This document shows, one piece after another, positions 63,048 to 64,000 of a stretch of DNA of 64,000 nucleotides; the stretch's first letter is position 1, and the number at the start of each line of letters is the position of its first letter. The translations under genes were made by a program, and so were the position numbers. The DNA comes from JAVVHH01 sp963835135 (lineage in GTDB: Bacteria > Pseudomonadota > Alphaproteobacteria > Acetobacterales > Acetobacteraceae). The stretch covers positions 682,001 to 746,000 of the forward strand of contig CAWIEF010000005.1 in assembly GCA_963835135.1 (NCBI GenBank), given 5' to 3'. The notes under the pieces are model-generated. The model ran no database searches. It saw only the letters and a program-made list of their open reading frames with translations, and was not told the DNA's origin.

Positions 63048-63962
63048 ATGGACCAGACGATGCCGCTCGAGACCAACGACATCGCGCCGTCATTGCCGAC
63101 CGACGGTCCGTTCCGCGTTCTGCAGCCGGCGGCGCAGACCACCCCAGTCGTTTTTGCATCCCCGCACTCCGGCCGGGACTACCCACTGAACTTCCTCGAA
63201 TGTGCGCGGCTGGACGCGACGGGGTTGCGGCGGAGCGAGGACTGCTTCGTCGATGAGCTGTTCGAGGGAGCGCTGGACGCGGGCGCGCCGCTCATGTCGG
63301 CCATGTTCGCCCGCGCCTATTGCGACCCCAACCGCGAGAGGTGGGAGCTCGACCCGGCCATGTTCGTGGACGCGCTGCCCGAGTGGGTGAATACCACCAG
63401 TGCCAGGGTCGGCGCCGGGCTGGGGACGCTGGCGCGCGTGGTCGCCTCGGGCGAGTCGATTTACCGCCGTAAGCTGTCGTTCGGCGAAGCTGAATTCCGT
63501 ATCCAGACCTACTGGGAGCCCTACCACGCCGCGCTCCGCCGCCTGCTGGACGAGACCAAGCGCATGTTCGGCGCCTGCCTGCTGGTCGACTGCCACTCGA
63601 TGCCGGCGCAAAGCCAGTCGGCCGGCCGCACGTCGCCCGACATCGTGCTGGGCGACGCGCACGGCACCGCCTGTTCGGCCACCATCATGCGCGCGGCCGA
63701 GCACATACTGACCGATCTCGGGTTCAGGGTGCGCCGCAACGACCCCTATGCGGGCGGCTACGTGACGCGGCACTACGGCCGCCCGCGCGAGAGGATCCAC
63801 GCCGTCCAGATCGAGCTCGCGCGCGGGCTGTACATGGACGAGATCCGCTTGCTGCCGTCGCCGGACTTCCCGGCGGTCCAACGGACATTGGCACGGTTCG
63901 CGGCCAGGTTGTGCGAAGCCGCCCCGGCGCTGCTCGGCGTCTCCACCCAGCCGCACCGCTGA
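63048..63962 (+). CDS. N-formylglutamate amidohydrolase family protein
   Basis: The 304-residue enzyme matches the FGase (HutG-type) family: PVVFASPHSGRDYP with its Ser/His metal site, FVDELFEGALDAGAP, RAYCDPNRERWELDP, LLVDCHSMPA, and the closing THTVQIELARGLYMDE-like AVQIELARGLYMDE. The family hydrolyses N-formylglutamate to glutamate and formate in histidine degradation. Other hut genes are not in the window. ATG at 63048 precedes a short N-terminus; a downstream ATG at 63060 is also possible. The last 38 bases of the window hold no gene I can support. Confidence 0.88.
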   Translation: MDQTMPLETNDIAPSLPTDGPFRVLQPAAQTTPVVFASPHSGRDYPLNFLECARLDATGLRRSEDCFVDELFEGALDAGAPLMSAMFARAYCDPNRERWELDPAMFVDALPEWVNTTSARVGAGLGTLARVVASGESIYRRKLSFGEAEFRIQTYWEPYHAALRRLLDETKRMFGACLLVDCHSMPAQSQSAGRTSPDIVLGDAHGTACSATIMRAAEHILTDLGFRVRRNDPYAGGYVTRHYGRPRERIHAVQIELARGLYMDEIRLLPSPDFPAVQRTLARFAARLCEAAPALLGVSTQPHR

Positions 63963-64000
63963 CCGGCGTTAACCTTCTTTTCATCCGGCCCTTGTATACC

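Overview
The window is a GC-rich chromosomal segment from an alphaproteobacterium, most likely Rhodospirillales/Acetobacterales. Supporting signs are the 16S-Ile-Ala-23S operon order, ClpS/ClpA, a DUF3035 lipoprotein, a phasin (polyhydroxybutyrate storage), a fused shikimate kinase/dehydroquinate synthase, 6S RNA between zapA and the formyltetrahydrofolate cyclo-ligase gene, and pervasive 4-base start/stop overlaps. I see no insertion sequence, prophage or CRISPR array.

Layout. 1-3192: rRNA operon on the minus strand (5' part of 23S, tRNA-Ala, a broken second tRNA-Ile, tRNA-Ile, 16S, leader). 3193-10878: UDP-xylose synthase, a single-domain response regulator, a beta-propeller protein coupled to a frameshifted sterol desaturase-type hydroxylase, MazG, an LrgA/LrgB pair and an MFS pump. 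11003-19474: accA, xerD, aroKB, DUF4126, an MsbA-like exporter, PhnN and a gamma-glutamyltransferase. 19475-26236: a catabolic trio (aldo/keto reductase, M19 dipeptidase, beta-keto acid cleavage enzyme), a four-repeat membrane protein, RadC, a thioesterase, methionine aminopeptidase and a D,D-carboxypeptidase. 26393-34715: a phasin with a perfect operator-like dyad, clpS-clpA, and a tightly overlapping histidine operon (hisB, hisH, hisA, hisF, hisE) with extra genes inserted. 34725-45975: an orphan polyamine-type ABC ATPase, a secreted beta-helix protein, an unusual class II tRNA with a threonine anticodon, cytochrome b561, ribF, an NDH-2-like oxidoreductase and ileS-lspA.

The most distinctive region is 45979-58960. 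On the plus strand an exporter of the MMPL/RND type is followed by ketosynthase, chain-length-factor-like, dehydratase and ketoreductase genes that overlap end to end, the core of an aryl-polyene/flexirubin-type polyketide pathway. Facing it on the minus strand are two CrtI/CrtN-family desaturases, a PlsC acyltransferase, a GT2 glycosyltransferase and a small secreted DUF2141 protein, with an aldehyde dehydrogenase divergent at the far end. The latter set matches the enzyme types that make acylated glycosyl C30 carotenoids (staphyloxanthin-like). I infer that the polyketide module may supply an acyl chain or companion pigment. Between the two halves lies an unannotated 23-codon micro-ORF with a ribosome binding site fully complementary to this genome's own 16S 3' end.

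58957-63962: a formate/nitrite channel, cyclo-ligase, 6S RNA, zapA with a 49-residue companion gene, thiE, small hypotheticals, tRNA-Val and an N-formylglutamate amidohydrolase-like gene. Two genes (sterol desaturase, second desaturase) each carry a single extra base; whether these are real mutations or assembly errors cannot be told from the sequence.
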